Assembly (NCBI GenBank): GCA_903813345.2
Contig: CAIIXF020000011.1
Coordinates: forward strand, 10,390,842 to 10,450,841
Reading direction: 5' to 3'
Source: Owenia fusiformis
Taxonomy: Eukaryota; Annelida; Polychaeta; Sabellida; Oweniidae
Length of the DNA stretch: 60,000 nucleotides
Shown here piece by piece: positions 13,001 to 28,000 of the stretch (within the stretch, counting starts at the first letter, position 1; the number at the start of each line of letters is the position of its first letter). The notes below the pieces were generated by a model. The model was given only the letters and a program-made list of their open reading frames with translations. It had not been told where the DNA came from and ran no database searches. Both the position numbers and the translations under genes were made by a program.

Positions 13001-16000
13001 AAGTGTGAATCAGCAATATGGATTCCCACAAAATTGTTACAATCATTAAAAATCCTGATGGTGATGGAGGGAGAAACAGAAGGAAGGTTGGACAGATGGA
13101 GGAGAGGGTGATTCCATAGGCTATATGTGAAACAAAAAATATGTACAAAATCTATAGAATACCTCAACAGTAATCTGCTTGATCAGCCAATCATAACACT
13201 TGGTTGCCTGATTCACCTCCTTTCCCTTCAGACTACAGTGCTTGTTAGCGGCAAATAAAGGGAGAATGTGGACAAGGATTCTAGGGGTGCACTCTAGCAG
13301 GAGATCCTCCGGGGTGGTCTGTATGACATCACACAATGCCTTTAGACCAGTCTGGTCTCTGTTCATCGCCAGGTAGGGAACAATTGCTTGATAGTTGCAC
13401 CTACAACAAATCATTCTCTATTCTGTTTGAAATGTACTGTAAGTATGTGATGGTACTTAGTTTTTCTTTTTCTTCGTTATACTGTATAAGGATCCAAATG
13501 AAAGGACAGTCTTCATACAAACCTTTGTTGCCACCTCTTAAATTTACCTTAATTCAATTTAGCCGTGACTAAGTTGCTCCTGACATGATCATTATGTCAA
13601 AAATTCACTTTGAAAAGTAGTCAACAGTAACGCCATAGCATAGCATAGCAAATCCCATCGAACAGCCATGGCTGCCATTTTTACAAAATCCCTCCACAAC
13701 TTTTTCAGCAAAAATTGTAAAATAACGTGCATAACAATGGCCAGAAATTTTCAACATGGCTGCTCACATGCCAAGTTGTCATTAGAAAGTGTAATATACT
13801 TCTAAGTAGCACACATAAAATTTCAACAAAATAACTCCACTACTTTTTGAGTAGTAAAAAAACACACATAAAAAATTTCAAAATGGCTGCCTACTAGCCA
13901 ATGTGTCATAAAACAGTGTGCCATGCTTATAAATATTGATATATCAAATATGAAATATTGATATATCAAATATGAATAAAATCACTCCACTACGTTTCTT
14001 TATCATAAAAAAAACAGTTTAAATAGCATGAAACGGGAACCATTTTTCAAGATGGCCACCAAATATTTAGATTTTCAACTTAATTATTATCCTATATGAT
14101 TTTTGCATTCCAATCATATTAATATTACAGTATTATATGTTCTACCTAAAATGCTGTAAAATTGACATTGAAATGGTACTCTTTGAGATAAAATAACAAA
14201 CATAACAGAATTTCAAAATGGCCGCCTACTTGCCAAGTGTTATTAGACAATGTGCCATAATTATGAGTACACACATTTTTTAAGATGGCCACCAAATATT
14301 TATATTTTCAACTTAAAGGTGCAACAATGAGTGCAGAGGGGCCATTCAACGATCATGGACAAGCGTCAAAATATTTTTAAATTTGTTTATTTCTTCAAGA
14401 CTAACATATATTTTTCATTATTTCCAAAGAAACCCTCTGGATGAACATTATTTCAGCTGATTGAAACATGGTGAATCTTAGAAATCTATAAATGGGACTC
14501 CCTCTATAGAAGCTTTGAACTGAATTTACAATTCTTAATGCTAAAATTGATAGTTTATCCATACATTTTAAGAAAATAGGTATGTCAACATACCTACATT
14601 TCTAGCTTTATTAATGTCCCATATAATTTTTTTATATTTAAAACATATTGCTATTACAGTTTTACATATTGTACCTAAATAACTGTAAAATCGGCACTAA
14701 AATGGCCGCCATTTTTAAATAAGTGGCCATTTTGAAAATCGGCTTTCGAGCAGAACTTCTACCCCCATAAGGTATATGTGTACAAAATATGAACAAAATC
14801 AAGTATTTGAGTTATTGCCCGGATGGACGGACAGATGGACGGACATACGAACGTACGGACGGATGGACTGAGGCGTTCCATATATCCCTCCGAACTTTGT
14901 GCGATGGGATAATAAGTTGGACTATTCGATAATAACTTAAATCAGAGTATAAACAGGAGCAAGAGTTTTAGTCACAACTAGAAAAACAGCAACTCCACGA
15001 AGTAGCAAATCCCACCGAACAAAACATGTTTTGATAAATAGCTGCCATAAAAAATTTGAGCCAAATCAATCCACTGGTATTTGATTTATCAAAGATTATG
15101 GTTTTATGAAACATGGTTGCCATTTTGAAATTCTAGCTGTCATCTTTAGATTTCTTCTTTAGCAGAGCTCCTATGTCCCAAGGCATCAGCATATACAATT
15201 TAATCCAAATCCGTCAACTAGTACTTGAGTTATCAATGATTACATGTTTAATGAAAAATGCCTTTTCGATAAATTGCAGCCACCTTCTTCTGAAGCAGAT
15301 CTCCTTTTTCCCTAAACATCAGCATATAAAATTGGAACCAAATCCATCCACTGGTATTTGAGTTATCAATGATTACTTTTTTTGCGAAAAATGGCCACCA
15401 TTTTGAAATATGGCTGCCATCTTGAAAATGTCTTCTTGAACAAGGCTCCTTTGTACCCAGGCAATAGCATATTAAATTTGAACCAAATCCATCCACTAGT
15501 ATTCGAGTTATCAAATATTATATTTTTTCCGAAAAATGGCTGCCATTTTGAACTAAGTGGACACATTGAAAATTCTTTCTCGAGCAGAGGTCCTACACCC
15601 ATAAGGCATAAGCTTATAAAATTTGAATGAAATCTGTCAACCAGTATTTGATTTGAGTTATCAAAGATAACGTTTTTTTACGAAAAATGGCTGGCATTTT
15701 GAACTATGGTGGCCAACTTGAAAATGTCATCTTAAGCAAGGCTCTTTTGTACCCAGGCAACAGCATCTTAAATTTGAACCGAATCCATCCACTAGTATTT
15801 GAGCTATCAAAGATTATATTTTTTCTGAAAAATGGCCACCATTTTGAATTTAGGGGCCATATTGAAAATTCCTTCTCAAGCAGAGGTCCTACATCCATAA
15901 GGCATAAGCCTATAAAATTTGAATGAAATCCATCTACCGGTATTTGAGTTATTGGCCGGACACATAAACGGACGAACAGAAGGACAGCTTTTTTACAGTA

Positions 16001-19000
16001 TATCCCCCTCAAACCTCGTTTGGTGGGATAATGATGCATGAACATGATCTATTACCTTACCATAAAAAATGGTTGTAGTGGCTATAATTGCTAAGATTTT
16101 GTTAGATCTACGCAGCATTTGTTTGAATAATTCACAAATTAGATTCCTTGAGATTTTTCAAAATCCTTAAACACTCTGAACAAAATTATTTCATGCTGCC
16201 ATGATAGAGTGAGCACCATCAATCTTCATTATTCAGTTATTAGACTGAAAGTGCAGTTACTCTTTTGACTTCCGGTTTGGACTCCCGTTTTTGTTTGGTC
16301 ATAATCACTGAGTTTGTGTACATTTCACCTTATTTTTTAACTTCAGTTGAGTCTCAATACTCTAAGCATTATTTTGATACTTAAAACATGGTCAGAAGCA
16401 CTTGCAAATCGCAGATATTTAGCTTGAAGCACAAATTTCTTAGTTTTTCAGCTGAAGATTTGGAAAAATACAAAATGCACACATAAATGTAGTCTTAAAG
16501 AATCTCAGATATATCAACTAGAAATCAGCAACTCCATGGAGTAGCAAATCCCAACAAACACTACGAATATTTATATATTATGTATGTCACAATGTATTAT
16601 TTACCATATACTCTAGTAACCCTTGATTAAATTGGCAGATATTAAAAGTTCTACAGAGATATATCAGATTTTCCAATTCAAGCATCTGGGTGACCACTGA
16701 GGAGTTTCAAAGGCACAAATCATAAAGACAATACAATATTTGAGATCTTATATAATAGTATAATGTAACCATACTTTGAAGAGATCTTTAACATTTTGAC
16801 TACCCAGAGTGACGAGATAATCCATCACAAAATATTTCACTAAAATTGCTCTTATTTGAACAATTTTTATCCAATTTACACAAAAAATTGTTTTGAAATG
16901 TCTAGAAATGATCTCTGCCGTTTAATTTTACTAAATTGAACATCGTCTGAGTATATGTATGTAGTAAAATGTCAAAAGCTGGCAAAAATGCAAAATTATC
17001 TGGTTTCAACCTATTTTAGAACCTGGGGTTCAAGAGGTTAAGTAATAGTGGATTTTTGCTCGGCAGTCATTTTGAATTTTATGAAGCAAGAATCAGAAAA
17101 CAACACTATAATTGTGATCTGTTCTAAAATTCCTTCTATTTGAGTGTAATATAGTCATACTTTGAAGAGATCAAGAAATTATTGCGAAATCCCACATTAA
17201 GCAGCCATTTTGAATTATCATGGCCTGAATCAGAAAAACGATACAATCTACTCTAAATTTCCTTTCATTTGAGTATAATAGAGCTATACTTCAGAAATAT
17301 CTTAAAAGTAACAAAAAATCCTACTTTCCTGACCCCAATACACAGCCCCTGTGGGTCAGGCTGAAAAACTCGGAATATATGTGACATAGATAGATGTTGT
17401 GAATATACTTCCAAAATTTCAAACAATAACATTCATATCTTTTGTTTAAAATAGAAAACCTAAGATTTTCGCCAAATATTCCAGCCATCTTGAAAAAAAA
17501 ATTTGCGTAAAACTTTTCACCAACATGCATCTTTCCACCAAATTTGAAGCAAATCCCTCAACCAGCATTCGAGTTATCTTCCAGACGGACGGACAGATGG
17601 ATGGATGGATGGACGGCTTCACTATATCCCTACCGAACTTTGTTGGTTGGGATAATAAAAAGGCTCGTCAGGGGTATTTTTTACTAGCTAGTATTTATGC
17701 AGCTTGAAACAAGACTGATACCTGAAGAAATTCTCCAATGAAGTACAGTTAGCTAGTTGATATGGGAAAATGTGGAGCTTGTGGTTGTCCAACCATCTAT
17801 GTAAGATGTATGATAGATGGCTCTGCATGTAGATGCCAAAATTCTTATAGCCTCTCAGCCTGCTTATCTCACACAGGACCTGAAGAGAGAAGAGATTCAC
17901 ATTAAAACATAGTGTGACGGTAGGGAACTAGGGAAATCATAAGCTAAGGCTTACTAATAATAATTTTAAAAGGGTTATGTAGTTTACTCCAAAGTGATGT
18001 CCACAACCTCATGGTCTATCAATCCAATGCACTATAAAAGTAAAGGAGATACCAAATTGCTACAGCAATAAAACACAAAATACATAAATCAAAACCATTA
18101 AATAAAATAGATAGTAATAGATTGGTAATTAATAAAATGCATCAAGAGTAGGTGTATATGCCAATCAAAATAATATTGATCATTAAAAATTCAATGATTC
18201 ATAAAAACATTTAACCTTCTTGACTAGGGTTATGTCAGTGTTGCTCTCCTCAACAGAGTTGATCACTGCATAAAGGGGTTGCTTCTCACAGACATCACTG
18301 TGTGTAGCTATGGTGGCCAATGCATGCAGGAACACAGATGTCTTGTTGTGAAGTTCATCAGCCCTCTCTTCATCGCTCTTTTTCTCCTAAATACAGAATT
18401 AGATTACATACATACTGTAATATATGACAGATTATACCTAAAACAGTATACAGTAATGTGTGAAACATATTCAAATGGGCTTGAGAGGAGGCTTCACATA
18501 CTTCTAAGCGTGCATTGACTAAATAAAAACTTACACATGTACTTTTATCATCCTAGAGTTTTATGTGGGTTGAAACATATTCAATCTTTCCATTGACACA
18601 AAAAGGACCTAAAACAGCCCATATCGCAGCTGGCTTATGGATATGGTGTTTAAACTGCTTCTTTATTCGGTACATTAATATTCCATAAATACCAAATAAA
18701 ACAAACAATTTACCAAACCTTTACCCAATCTATCGAATGTTTTTTATTTTATCAAATGTAATAATCTATACAATTTATATTCGCTAAATAGTTTCACTTG
18801 TTCTTTGTATTGACATTCACATTTGATATTTATACATGTATTTGTGTGATGCAGCGAATCAATTTGTTTTCCTTAACGCACGTATAATTCAATTAATTAT
18901 TTGTACATTCAGTATTTAAATTATTTATATTCGGTAAATACCGAATGCCACATTCGATAAATTTCGTTATTTTTCGATAATTTACAAGACTTTCAGTCAC

Positions 19001-22000
19001 GTGATATATTTGTACTATGAAGAATAGCTGCGCGGCCATTTTGCAAATCTCGAAGTCACGTGACAAAATATCAAACAACAACGCAAGTTATCGAATATTA
19101 CTTTATTGCATTCGGTTGGACCCAACAAGACCCAAACTTTCAGGAATTTTTCATATACATGTATGCCATATTCATATAGTGTATTTACCATGTTTCATCA
19201 TAATTGCAGCATTCTCAAATGAGATATTAAATAGTTTCTAAAATATGGTCAAACTCAGACTCAAAAATGATAAAATTTGCTGACTCAGCACTTTTGAGCC
19301 TGCTTTGCAAGGGTTCACAAACTTTTTTTGACATGCCTTGGGGTCCCCTACAAGAATCCAAAGTCAAAATAAATCTAGGTGTTTTAGACACAAATGACCT
19401 GGGCCGCAGAACTGTATCATTTTGTAACCTCCTTGATTACCATTTCCAATTAATGTTTTCCTTGCATCTTTTCCAGGTTTTCCTCTAAATTTTAAGTATA
19501 CTTTTGGCATGGTAATTACAAAAGCCTCAGTTTTTGTTTTATCTATAAGTAAAGTAGTATTAGATTTCTCAATTAATACTGGGTGCCTCAATACCACAAA
19601 CACTTGTAACTTTTATCTTTATGACATATTTTACATGATATTAGATTTCAGCATAATGAACAAATACAAACTGACTGGATCTATAAATCTTAAAATATAA
19701 ACTTTTACTTTGCTATACAGCTTTCAGTATTTGTGTACATGATTTTTTTTTCCCATTCTGACAATTTTCTCCAAAATTACTGCTACTGTGTCCCTAGGTA
19801 TCAGCATATAAATTATGAACAAAATCCATTCACTGCTATTTGAGTTATCAAAAATTACATTTTTATGGAAAATGGCGGCCATTTTAAAATTCAGCTACCA
19901 TCTTGAAAATTCTTTGTCAAACAGAGGTACTGTGTCTCGAGGCATCATCATATAAAATTTGATCTAAATCCATTCACTGGTATTTGAGTTATCAAAGATA
20001 ACATTTTTTTTAAATGGCCACCATTTTGTTATTTAGCAGGCATTCTAAAAATCTCTTCTTCAGTGTAGCACCTTTGTCCCTAGGCATCAGGATATGAAAT
20101 TTGAACCAAATTCGTCAACAAGTATTTGAGTTATCAAAGATTACGTTTTTCATGAAAAAATAAAAATCAAGATAAACCTTTTATTTTATTAACAAGATAC
20201 TTTATTAAAATCAACCAAAATTACCTTTGTACAATTAAAATATTGAGAGACCTAAACATGTTGTGTTTATGTCGTTTTGTTCCAATGAGGTTTCGGAAAG
20301 ATGTTTCATTTCACTCTGGAAACATGATACCAAGAACAAAACAAAGTGTTTAATGTGTTTTCTAAAACAATATAGATGAAAGTATATATATATTTTTCAA
20401 ATTATATTGTTACCATTCAAAAGATGGCCATTAAATTGACGATGTGTTAAATTTTTAGATTTTTTTCATGACTGGTTTAAAAAAAAACATGTGTTCAAAA
20501 AGTTCTCCATAGCGATACCACTCCTTGAAAACAAATCAATTAACTGGTACATGATTTATCAAAGATTACGTTTTTTATGAAAAATGGCCGCCATTTTGGC
20601 ATGTAACAGCCATTTTGATAATCTCTTCTTCAACATAGCTCCTTTGTCTCTAGGCAGCATATAAAATTTGAACCAAATCCATCAACCAGTATTGGAGTTA
20701 TCAAAGATTAAGTTTTATTATGAAAAATGGCTGCCATTTCTAAATTCAGCCACCATCTTGGAAATTCTTTCGAGAACAAGTCTACTTTGTCCCTAGGCAT
20801 CATCATGCAAAATTTGAACCAAATCCATTCACTGGTATTTGAGTTATTAAAGATTTTACGAAAATGGCTGCCATTTTGATATTTAGCAGCCATTTTGGAA
20901 ATCTATTCTACAGCATAGCTCCTTTGTCCCTAGGTATCAGCATATAAAGTTGAACCAAATCCATCAACTTGTATTTGGGTTATTAAAGATTATATCATTC
21001 CGAAAAATGGCAGCCATTTTGAATTAAGTGGCCATATTGAAAATTCCTTCTCGAGCAGAGGTTCTACCCCCATAAGGCATAAGCCTGTAAAATTGTAATC
21101 AAATCCGTCAACTGGTAAATAAGTGTCTAAAGACGAAAAAATAAGCACTTTTATGTCTCAGAAAATGATGTGTGGGTGAGTCAACATTACATATTAAGTA
21201 CCGTGTTTTTTCAGAATGTTTTCAATAATTGGTTTAAGAAAAAAACATTGTTGAATTCAGCTCACCATATCGATACCAATCCATTCAGTAAGGATTGGAG
21301 CTGGGCCCACTACATTTTTGTCACAAATGCAGCGTTGTTGATATCAGCGTTGACTGATATTGTTGAAATGTATGTTTTTTGGTTTTTTAATCTGATTTTA
21401 TAAATAACGATGTTTTATTGAGCATCAAACTTCCCGTCGTCAGTCTTGGCAAATACAATCGGTTGCCGGGATATTGAGCCCAGGCAGCCAATCACAGATC
21501 GAACATTTGTCCAATTACCATTGGGTGAAATTATGGCTGAGAACAATCATCAAATTGATGCCGTTAACGAATTGTCTTAAGCCCCAACATTGGTAGGTCG
21601 ATAGAAATACTTGATTTACATAATATAACACGAAAATACCAGAGGGGTTACTCTAATTGTGCTTTTGGACGACCTGATCCTTTTAATCTAAAAAAAATTG
21701 TTCAGTTAATTGCCACTTATTTAAGCTCTTCTAACTTGTGGTTTTCACACATATTGTGAGGCTCCATTTTGAAAAAATCCAACTGCACCATCTTGAATTA
21801 TGACGTCACAATGACACTAGCCCTTCAAAATGATATATAACTTCTTGGGTGTTGCTTCCTTTTCTTGCTTCTAGATTCATTTACATTTTAGTTTTTAGTT
21901 TCTTCTCATTTTCCCCAAAATTTTCAGTCATGAGAGAGTTAAAGAATCGCCCACACATCATTAGTAAAATTTGATTCATTCGAATCATTTAATTCAATTC

Positions 22001-25000
22001 ATTTGAAAAATATGGACTATTTTTGAGGACCTGTAGTTTAAAATCTGTGGATTTAATTTGACATATGAAATGGTTGGAAAGAATTGACTAACAATTATTC
22101 ATACATAGACTAATTTTTCATTAATGACATCAGAGAGTCAATATATGATATGTTCCTTGTGCATTCCTATAACACGGTAGGGATTGTCATCACGTGACCT
22201 TCGCAACTGATGGTGTCTGAACAAGACGTAAGATTTTCTCGATTAAGCAAGAAAAACGAATAATTTTCATATTTATACTTTGTTAAATGCTTCAAATCCC
22301 GCCCCACTTGTGCATACTATCTCAGTCTTTCAAATGAACCTGAATTTACAAGCAGAGGACGCATATTTTTGAGATATCACTGTTTTTTATTTCGAAAAAT
22401 GATGGTGTCTGAACAACTTTTAAATTCTGCATGATGGTGTCTGTACAAATTTTAAAATACACTACTTGGAAAGTAGTCCTCGTGTTTTCGTGTGTTTTAA
22501 ATACATTTGCTTCTTTCCAATGTGTTAAACCGAAATCAACCTAGAATTGTGTTGTTTGCCTGTTATCATTGCCATCCATTGGTTGAATTTCCAACATTCA
22601 CTGAACGATTTGCAAATCATGTGTGGGGCAATCATCCATCAGAGGAATTTAGATACATCGTGTATTGTCACCAGAAACTGGGCGATTAAGTTATTTGATC
22701 AGACGTTATTTATCCAATATTACAAAAGATTACTTGATGTACTTGAATAAAACAATATAAAATGAATCCATCAATCGATTTAGACTGCCCAGGGATGGTA
22801 TTATTCAGCATCTTCGCACGCTCGGTCTTCACTGCGTTACTTCCGACGGGAGCGGAGTGAACGAAGAAGATTATTCAGTAAAGCCAGTCACCTTTTGAGA
22901 GGCCAGAGAAATCTGACCAATCAAAATACAGGATTTCTTCGTGATGTCATTGTCCTGATTAAAGTCAACTGCTCAGCAAAATTATGTAACATTAATAGGG
23001 TCTGGCTTCTGCATTGTACATTAACTTATTAAATATAGGCTTTGTATAAAAAAAACTTGTACCTTATGCCCACGTACCCACGTACGTGAGTCGTGATACA
23101 GTCTTTGAAGGGTTCAATTTTAAAAGCTTTAAAGGATTATCCGATCAATTTTTTAAAAATAGCGCCATTCAAAGGCTTGTCCAATAGGGAAAATCTACGC
23201 TAAATTAGGTTTTAATATGTCGGGGATTTGCTAAATGGAATTCTGTGCTTCATTTTGTTTAATCACAGCAAGGGGAATGATGATTTTAGTCTCGGGGATC
23301 GTAAATTCATCCCAACACGCGAAAGTGTAATTGTTTGCTCAATTGTGGATGGTTATTCCGAATTGGATGACGGGGAGAGTAGTACACCAATAAAGACAAG
23401 GTTGTAATGCGACCTAAATGTGGCAATATAGTCACACCTTAAAGACGACTTCCTGGAAGTCCCCAGCAAATGAAAAATGTGACATGACAATTTTAGTGAA
23501 TATTGCTTCTAGTGAACGAGCATTAATAGATAAAGATCCGTCATACTAAGTATATAAAACTGCCCCCAGGTCATTCATGACCATTTTGACATAATATGGT
23601 ATTTAGTATGTAAGGTGTTAATTATGGCATAGTGTTCAGGTGCATCCTAAGTGTTTTTGAGGCCATAGTGACCTTGTAAAGGTCAAGTCAGTGCATATCA
23701 GATAATAAAAGAATCTTGCGTGCAAAATCATCGTTTACAAAATTTAAAATGTGAAATTATGATAAAGAATGTAGCAAAAGACAATTTTGACCTTAACCTT
23801 TGATTTTCATTTCATTTTTTGTTTTATTATTTTATTTGGTTCCATTGACTTAGCATATGGATATCAGCATGTATCGACTTGATGATATCCTGATGTTAAG
23901 TCAATTATTCTATCAAATGGGCTGGGTATAATGCTCCTTCTTAACCTTGGGACAGCCTTATCTTGACATTCTAGGCAGGTTACCAATTTCCCTTGAGTTA
24001 TTATTCAGTTGTATAGTTATATTCTTAATCCACTTTGTACATTTGTAGCACGAGTATAGTCAACATCCAAAATGGTACAAAATATTTCGAAGAAAATGCT
24101 CGACATATACATTATACACATATTTCAAAGCAAATGCGTGACATACGGAACTCGCGTTTGGTGACATTTCATTGAATAATTCTATTAAAGGTCTAGTTTT
24201 TAAATCTTTTACAGATTTTCTTTGTAAGATAATAGAAATTGTCTAAAATAACATGTATTTATGATGAGTCAAAACAATCAGTTCATTTCACCAAACAGGA
24301 GAGCCATCTTTTATGTAAATTCAAATGTTGTTACCCACAGGGCCAATAATGGTTTAGGCCCTGTTTTTGCTGTATATTAAGACTGTTTAAATAAAGGAAC
24401 CATAAAAACTAAACTCGCGTGAAAAGTCCGAACGGAATGCGTTCGCCTTTTTCGACGTGCACTAATGCATTTACAATTCAGCATAGACGAAGATTGAATG
24501 ATCTTATATTTAAAAAATTGAACCCTTCAAAGACTGTATCATGCCCCACGTACGTGGGTCGGGACGTGGGTACGAGGTACTAGGTTTTTATACAAAGCCT
24601 TGAATATACGAGAGTACGGGAATGCATAGTATGATAATAAACAATTACACATGAAAACATGGAGACTGGTATCCATGTCGTGTATTCAAAAAATTTGAAC
24701 AGACACCATCATACAGAATTTTAAAGTTGTTCAGACACCATCATATTTCGAAACGAAAAACAGTCATATCTCAAATAATATGCGTCCTCTGCTTGTCAAT
24801 TTAGGTTCAGTTGAAAGACTGAGATAGTATACATAAGTGGGGAGAAATTTGACGCTGTTAACAAAATATAAATATGAAAAATATTCATTTATCTGGCTTA
24901 ATCGAGAAAATCGTACAGCTTGTTCAGACACCATCAATTACGAAGGTCACGTGATGACAATCCCCACCGTGTATAATGAACATATAATATGCTATTTTAA

Positions 25001-28000
25001 ACAACATGTACAGTGTATTTTCAGTTCTCAGAATTTGAGTTGAAAAGCTTTTGCTGTATGTCAATAAATCATACCTTTCACCTCAAAGTAAACAATTCAA
25101 TTATTTTTGTTTGGTTTTGCTCAATAGTTTTGAAAAGACTTTGAAAAGACTTCGTGTTAAAACCACCTCCCCTGCTTAAAGTCTTCAAACTTTTTCACAA
25201 TTCTAACCAATTTAACTAAAAATCTTTTGCATTTTTGTATAATATAAAATGTGTCTTTGATATCAATTCAAAATGCTATATTTTTCCAACTGAACAAACA
25301 TTAATATCAGATTCAAGAGTTCCATTTTTTATGATACTCCCAATGAGGAAGTTTAAAACTTATCTGACAAATTCATTATTGATAAAACAGTCCATGAATT
25401 CTAATGCTGGATGTTATATTCTTAACCATATTGGTGTTTAAATGTTTAGAAAATCAAACATCAATATGTTTTCATATGCAAGTAAAAGTACAGTATATGG
25501 GATATGAAAAAAATATAAAGCAAAACTCAAGGAATAAACAGTTCACTTAAAAACTGCAAAACATCACACTATGAAAGAATATCTTAAAAAATCGGTTTCA
25601 ATCCAAGGATTGAATCCAGAGGTCAAGAAAACACTCCCATCATCAAAGAAGTCTGATGAACAGCCAACTTATTTAAATTCTGAATTCTTGGCTGCTAGTG
25701 ACAACACCTTAAATGATACTAATAAAACAAGACCCCTACCACCACAGGTAAGCAAAATTAAATGTTAAAGTCCCCGTCTAAAGTTTGAAAATATTTTTTT
25801 ATCATTCATTTACTATTTGTCAGGACTTAAAAAGTGATTTTAGAGATTTTTGAACAAAAAAAAATTTTTGAAAAAAAAGTTGTGAGCATTTCATTTCTCA
25901 AATATTCAAATTTCCCGCCATTTTTCAAAAAAAGTTGAAATTTCTTAATCATCAAATATTTCTTAATGCATTTCAAAAAAGATTATCTTTTTAACACCAA
26001 TGCAAAGATTGAACAAAAGACACACTATTTCAATAACAAAATGTCATATTTAATGGGCCACTTCAATGTTTTAGCTTATCAAAAATATTTTGAAACATTA
26101 GTGATGTCACTAAGGTAACAAAAACTTTTTGAAAAAAATTGAATTTTTTTTTTCGATGTCAATCTTTTCTAAATATGCTAGACTTTCATAAAAAACCAAT
26201 GTTGATTGTCTAACCAGGTTAAAAGGAAGAATAAATTATGTTTCAGATATCATTGTACCATTGGTTTCTATGAGAACTAAAATTTTGAAATGCCTTTTTC
26301 TCAGAACCATGTTCATGCACTGATAAGTTCATTTCTTGCTTGTTTATCAACCGATTTTCTGAATTTTTTCGGCAAAAAACATGGGAGGATGAATGCTATG
26401 CATTGGTATGAATTGTGGCTAATTAGAAGATATGAATGACCTCTAAAAGTTGGTTTTAAATAAATTCACAAATTTTGGAACAAAAAGTCTATCAAAAACC
26501 ACTTTTTGAAATTTAAAAAAAAAGTTTCACATATCACACTTTGATAACATTGGGTAAGACTACAATATAAGCCAAAGTGGTTTAAACTTTACATGGGGCC
26601 TTTAAACATTGCAGAACTGTATGTTTTAAATGCATGGGTGCCCGCCCTGTACTTAAAAATATTGATATGAAGAAGAGGAGTTGTAGTTGCAGCTTAGAAT
26701 AGCCACACATAGGGCAAGGTTTTACCTGGAAAAGTAATATCAAATCTTAATATAGTGAATGACCTTGTTTGTAGTAGAAATGGGTCAACAAGGAGTAATT
26801 TAAGACTGTATTTGTTCCTAATCCCCATTTAGACTTGACCTGCAGAGATGATTGGTGTTCCATAATATATCTTAAACTGCATTCTCCCAAGCTAGCAGTA
26901 AAAACATATCCCAACACTGACAATCAATACAGATAAACCTGAATTTATGTTTTATGTTTAAAGGTGAAAAGTATAAAGGAGAGATATGAAGACAAAGAGA
27001 AACAAGCAAAGATTGATCCTAAAGATGTTGTCCTTGCAAGCAAAAAGAAGGTTGAGAAGCCACTAGAAGCTGAAGATGAGATGTACGAACCATTGAACAT
27101 AGAGGAGAAATATGAAGATACAACAGGGGTTTCTAGCAAAAAAGGATTTCCAGATTATTACAACATTGGGAATAAGACAACATCTGTTCCCAAGGACACA
27201 AACAAAACAGCACTGATGGATGATAATAAACCAAATAACAATAACAGAGACAGTGATGATTCTGATACTGATTATGAAGGTGAAATATATGAAGGCATAG
27301 GGGAGATTCAACCTGCTGAACCAACTGAGCACCAAACCTTAAACAACTTGGTGAAACAACCAGTGGCAATAGTAAAGCATATAACACAAAGCTATGAAAA
27401 TAAAGAGAGGAAAGCAAAGATTAATAGCAAAGAAGAGCTGGTGAAGCAAACAAAAGATGAAACAGCTACTGCTCCTGTTGACAAAACTGGTGAGGTTAAT
27501 GAAGCCTTTGAACTGACTGGTAATGATGAACGCTACTCAACTGTACCATCCCTTGATAAAGTAAGTCTTCCATTGAACAACCCAAACAAAGGCACTTTGC
27601 AGAAGTTTTTGAGCCATACATCTGTATCGATGCAGCCGACTGTAGGCAATAAGCCATGCTACAGACGTAGGGCATGTAAAGTCATCATAGCTGTAGCACT
27701 TATAATGGTTCTATGTGTGGGATGCATACTTATTGGAATGGCTATAGCTGGATTCTTCACAGGTACAGTGGAATATCATCTATTTCAAAATAATTAGCAC
27801 AAATATATACATTTATAATTTGCTGATCTGATGGCAAATGACAAAGGAAATCAAAGAAAGTGTAATGCAATTTAAGATTTACTTGACTCCACTCTTTAAG
27901 TTCCACTTGTCTTTCAACCTGGCAAGGCACAATTATGAAGCATTCAAATGAGATTCAGATAGTTCATTAGACAATATTCTATTTTCCAGATGATGATGTT

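Noticed and set aside
27063-27417. Minus-strand frames of 90-94 codons opposite the receptor exon
   Set aside because: Shadows of the strongly supported plus-strand exon 2.
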